This document shows, one piece after another, positions 58,593-64,000 of a DNA stretch of 64,000 nucleotides (its first letter is position 1; each line of letters begins with the position of its first letter). Both the position numbers and the translations under genes were made by a program. Location: positions 1,837,501 through 1,901,500 of the forward strand of contig NZ_JAIZBG010000001.1 in NCBI RefSeq assembly GCF_022267325.1, in the 5' to 3' direction. The DNA is from Leptospira sanjuanensis (lineage in GTDB: Bacteria > Spirochaetota > Leptospiria > Leptospirales > Leptospiraceae). A model generated the notes under the pieces. The model did no database searches and was not told where the DNA came from. It was given only the letters and a program-made list of their open reading frames with translations.

Positions 58593-60138
58593 AAACAAAA
58601 GAGCTGACACAGTCGCAGATCGAAGAAGTTTCGCTTGAAATTCTTTTAAGACATGCGGTCAAAGCGAAACACGGTTTGGAAAAGGAAAGTATGCGGGTCA
58701 ATCCCGACGGGACTCTCGCGAGAACGCCTCATCCGGCACATCTCGGTTCCAGTCTTACCAATCATTATATCAAGACCGATTTCGCGGAACCGCAGCTCGA
58801 ATACGCGACGCATCCTCGCCCTAAGATCGAAGCGAACATTAGAGAATTACAAGATTTGCATATATATACGATCCGCAAACTCGACAACGAACTCATCTGG
58901 CCTTTCAGCATGCCCCCCGTTTTGCCCGAAGACGAAAACGAGATTCCTTTGGGCCAATACGGAACCTCGGCTTCCGGAAGATGGAAGACCATCTATCGTC
59001 ACGGACTCGGTCTGCGCTACGGAAGAAGAATGCAGACGATCTCCGGTGTGCATTATAACTTCTCGTTCTCGAACGTTTTTTTGAGACAGTTCTTGGGAAA
59101 AGAAGTCTCGAACTTCACAAAGGAAGAAATTTCTTCCCTGTATCTGCACGTGATCCGAAACTTCATGAGAAGGGTTCACTATTTAACGTATTTGACCGGA
59201 TCGTCCGCCGTGTTCGATTCCACTTTTTTGCCGAACCCCGGAGATTTGAAGTTCGAAAAACATAAGAATTTTACGATGTATTCTCCGTATGCGACGTCCC
59301 TTCGGATGAGCGAGATCGGTTATACGAGCAAGATTCAGGACACATTAGGAATTCATTATAATTCTTTGAGCGAATACGTGGATCGTATGTGTTACGCGGT
59401 GCATACTCCGTATCCTGGTTACGTTCCGTTTTCCGAAAACAAGGACGCGCAGCTCAATCCGAATTATCTTCAGATTGAAAACGAGTTTTATTCACCGGTT
59501 CGACCGAAGCAGGTTCCGAAAGGCGACGAACGTCCGTTAGACGCTTTGCTCGATCGGGGAATCGAATACATCGAAATCCGTTCTTTGGATATCGATCCGT
59601 ATTCTCCCGTGGGAGTTTGCCGTTTGAATCTCGCCTTTACGCAACTCATTCTTTTGGATTCTCTTTTGAGTCCGTCTCCTTCGATTTCGACCGAAGAAAA
59701 CGCGATTCTTAAGGAGAATTTGAATTCGGTGATTTGGGAAGGAAGAAACCCGAATCTCCAAGTTGTGGTCGACGGAAAAAGAAAAAATTTCCAGACTATC
59801 GGCGCCGAGTATTCGGAATCCCTCCGGCATTACGCGAAGATTTTGGATCTTCATACGGGGAAAAGCACGTATCAGGATTCGATCGACTTTCAAATCAAAA
59901 AATGGAAAAATCCGGACAAGACACCTTCGGGAAAACTACTTGCAGAAATTCTAAAGCGCGATATCGAATTCAGAGATAAGGGGATGGAGCTTGCGAGAGA
60001 AAACAGAAGGGCTTTGTCCTATTTGGAATATTCTCCGGGAACCTTGACGAAAATGGAAAAAGAGGCGGTTCGTTCTTTCCAAGAAAAGGAACAGTTGGAA
60101 AGGGAAGAATCCCAAACCCATTATCCGACCGTTAAACT

Positions 60139-60151
<13 letters not shown>
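58589..60151 (+). CDS. gshA: Glutamate--cysteine ligase, E. coli GshA type
   Basis: 520 residues, start TTG overlapping the ggt stop. EKESMRVNPDGTLART, HLGSSLTNHYIKTDFAEPQLEY, LGQYGTSASGRWKTIYRHGL and MQTISGVHYNFSFS match the E. coli GshA family closely in order and length (518). It joins glutamate and cysteine, the first step of glutathione synthesis. The next gene overlaps its end by 13 bases. Confidence 0.93.
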
Positions 60152-61166
<1,015 letters not shown>

Positions 61167-61170
<4 letters not shown>

Positions 61171-61408
61171 GAAGCCTTTTTGAGCTGAACGTATTTCACG
61201 ATATCTCTCGATTCGTACATTCTGTGGTCCCCGTCCACAAGAAAAGGAACCTGACTTAAACCGCCGAGACGAATCACTTCCTCGCGGCCGGGGGTTCCCC
61301 GGCTCGCTTCCACGAGTTCATAGTCCTTGCCCGCGACGAGACCCATCTTCTGGAATTCGCCTCTCACATAAGCGCAGTAAGGACAAGATTGAAAGTGGTA
61401 GAGCTTCA

Positions 61409-61412
<4 letters not shown>
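61167..61412 (-). CDS. Glutaredoxin-like protein
   Basis: 81 residues. The dithiol active site CPYC follows the first strand (KLYHFQSCPYCAYV), and SQVPFLVDGD carries the conserved cis-Pro. It reduces disulfides with glutathione. The ATG overlaps the grxD stop, so it is last of bolA-grxD-grx. Confidence 0.92.
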
Positions 61413-61953
<541 letters not shown>

Positions 61954-62046
61954 CGTTCTTTCTTTAGACTCGAATCAAAACCTTTGTCGTTCCGATCCAA
62001 TCCTGGTTTTAGAATTTTGAATCCCTTTTTTGTTACAATCCGAAAT

Positions 62047-62316
62047 TTAGTCGTGATCGCTTGTTTCCAGAGTAATTGCGTGCAACCCGCGATCGATCCA
62101 GGGTTTTAAAATCGAATAGACCATTCTATGTTGTTCCACTTTGGTTTTCTGTGCGAACTCGCTCGTGATCAAAAAAATCCGAATGTGTGTTCCTTCCGGT
62201 TTATTTTCGGGATTTCCGGCGTGACCCGAGTGTTCCGCGCTAAAATCCTCCACTTCCAAGCGGATCGGATGGAAGGCGGCGATGAGCGCGGATTCGATTT
62301 CTTCGGAGACTTTCAT
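62047..62316 (-). CDS. Second BolA family protein
   Basis: 89 residues. The BolA core is seen as FAQKTKVEQHRMVYSILKPWI, with VEDFSAEHSGHAG near the N-terminus, a feature of the longer BolA class that includes a variable cluster-binding loop His. It lies 93 bases upstream of the first bolA and may be transcribed with it. Having two paralogues suggests separate Grx partners or functions. Confidence 0.88.
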   Translation of the reverse strand: MKVSEEIESALIAAFHPIRLEVEDFSAEHSGHAGNPENKPEGTHIRIFLITSEFAQKTKVEQHRMVYSILKPWIDRGLHAITLETSDHD

Positions 62317-62329
62317 CGTAACGTGCGGA

Positions 62330-63099
<770 letters not shown>

Positions 63100-63103
<4 letters not shown>

Positions 63104-64000
63104 CCTTTTTTCTCCACAAGTTTGAGAAAGAGTTCTTCCAATCGGTTCGACTTGTTTCTCATGCTGCTGATCTTGATTCTGTTCCGTTCGAGAAGCTGGA
63201 ACAAATCGTTTAACGAAGCGTCTCCGTAGATCGAAGCTTCTAGAGTCGTGTCGTCGATCTGTTTGAGTTCCACTCCGGGAACCGGTTTGTGAGAATTTAG
63301 ATGACCCGTAAAATCCAGGATAAACGTTTCATGATCGAGTTTTTGCAGAAGATCCTTCATCGAAGTGTTCTCCACGATTTTTCCCTGGTCGATGATCGCG
63401 ATGTTTCTGCACAGACTCTCCGCTTCTTCCAAATAGTGAGTCGTGAGAATGACGGTGATTCCCGAAGCGTTCAGCTTTTGCAGAAATTCCCAGAGAGATC
63501 TCCGGAGTTCTATATCGACGCCTGCGGTAGGTTCATCCAAGATCAGAATCTTCGGATTGTGAATGAGCGCTCTTGCGATCATCAGCCTTCGTTTCATACC
63601 GCCGGAAAGACGACCGGCTGCTTCGTTTCTTTTTTCGTAGAGTCCGAGCTGTTGTAAATATTCCCCGGCGCGTTCCGCGGCGAGTTTGCGGTCCATTCCG
63701 TAATAACCGCCCTGGTTCATTACGATCTGTTCCACCTTTTCAAAGATGTTGAAGTTGAATTCCTGCGGAACGATTCCGATATACGATTTCGCTTTAGCAA
63801 GATCCGTATCGATGTCCGCGTCCAGGATTTTGACGCTGCCGGAGGTTTTGTTCACAAGCGAGCTGAGAATTCCGATCGTCGTCGACTTTCCCGCACCGTT
63901 CGGACCGAGAAGTGCGAAAAAATCCCCGTTCTCCACGTTTAGACTGATTCCTTTGAGGGCTTGTACTCCGCCCGTATAGGTTTTGACTAAGTTCTCAATT
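63100..64000 (-). CDS. ABC-2 exporter ATPase, 5' end beyond the window
   Basis: At least 299 residues are visible. The frame continues past the GTG at 63936 to the window edge with IENLVKTYTGGVQALKGISL, the normal start of an ABC ATPase, so the true start lies outside. Walker A GPNGAGKSTTIG, signature LSGGMKRRLMIARALI, Walker B ILILDEPTAGVD and LTTHYLEEAESL are all present. A C-terminal extension of about 80 residues is of the YadG/NatA type. It energises the adjoining permease. Confidence 0.93.

Overview
The window looks like chromosome from a pathogenic-clade Leptospira (Spirochaetes). Supporting genes are a homologue of the Leptospira lipoprotein LipL46, the flagellar filament-sheath protein FcpB, an Lsa33-like FecR lipoprotein, a SemiSWEET transporter, spirochete-style FliM and FliN, and metY-metX-metW. 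Many genes start with TTG or GTG, and spirochetal lipoprotein signals are common. Base composition, judged by eye on sampled lines, is in the mid-40s % GC. That is higher than L. interrogans and would fit a higher-GC species such as L. kmetyi or a relative, but the species is not established. Gene order also agrees with my memory of L. interrogans locus numbering from about LIC11885 (lipL46) through fcpB, fliM and lsa33 to the glutaredoxins.

Layout. 1-9.1 kb: cytochrome c lipoprotein, lipL46, a NamZ-type (DUF1343) gene with two coupled genes, an M48 protease lipoprotein, a DUF2157/GDYXXLXY pair and a beta-hydroxyacid dehydrogenase. 9.2-12.9 kb: an Mla-type lipid transport operon (mlaD, mlaF, mlaE) led by an unusual aromatic-repeat protein, divergent from ddl. 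14-17.3 kb: methionine operon metY-metX-metW. 17.6-23.4 kb: outer-membrane barrel candidate, rsmE, zinc-ribbon protein, fcpB, an AAA ATPase and fliN. 23.6-26 kb: two SPFH paralogues and NfeD. 26-31.5 kb: a rightward run of haem-binding protein, argH, cyclophilin lipoprotein, two unknown genes and fliM. 31.6-38 kb: ferredoxin, FecR/coiled-coil lipoprotein, SemiSWEET, queF, guaA, and an operon of two flavin-split-barrel proteins plus a GAF-adenylate cyclase. 38.6-46.1 kb: UPF0598/DUF4505 homologue, tRNA-Cys and tRNA-Leu, then a surface-polysaccharide region (O-antigen ligase-like, GT2, unknown, gmhA), a lone Opp-type ATPase and a membrane VWA-like/FHA protein. 46.3-51.3 kb: leuC, leuD, a divergent cysteine-synthase-like enzyme and an SF1 helicase. 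51.2-51.65 kb: a 71-bp tandem repeat and a second repeat element. 51.6-56.8 kb: NrsF-like anti-sigma/ECF sigma pair, a DUF482 protein, clpS-clpA. 56.9-62.3 kb: ggt, gshA and a GshF-type ATP-grasp gene, facing grx, grxD and two bolA genes. 62.3-64 kb: an ABC-2 exporter whose ATPase gene runs off the window end.

Most genes are housekeeping or conserved leptospiral genes. No prophage, transposase, CRISPR array or toxin cassette was seen. The more unusual material is the aromatic-repeat protein ahead of the Mla genes, the two-flavoprotein/GAF-cyclase operon, the altered substrate loop in the CysK-like enzyme, the glutathione/Grx/BolA cluster, and a family of short intergenic palindromes sharing a GGAACTCC-type core. 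The palindromes occur as regularly spaced rows and as the ends of small MITE-like elements.
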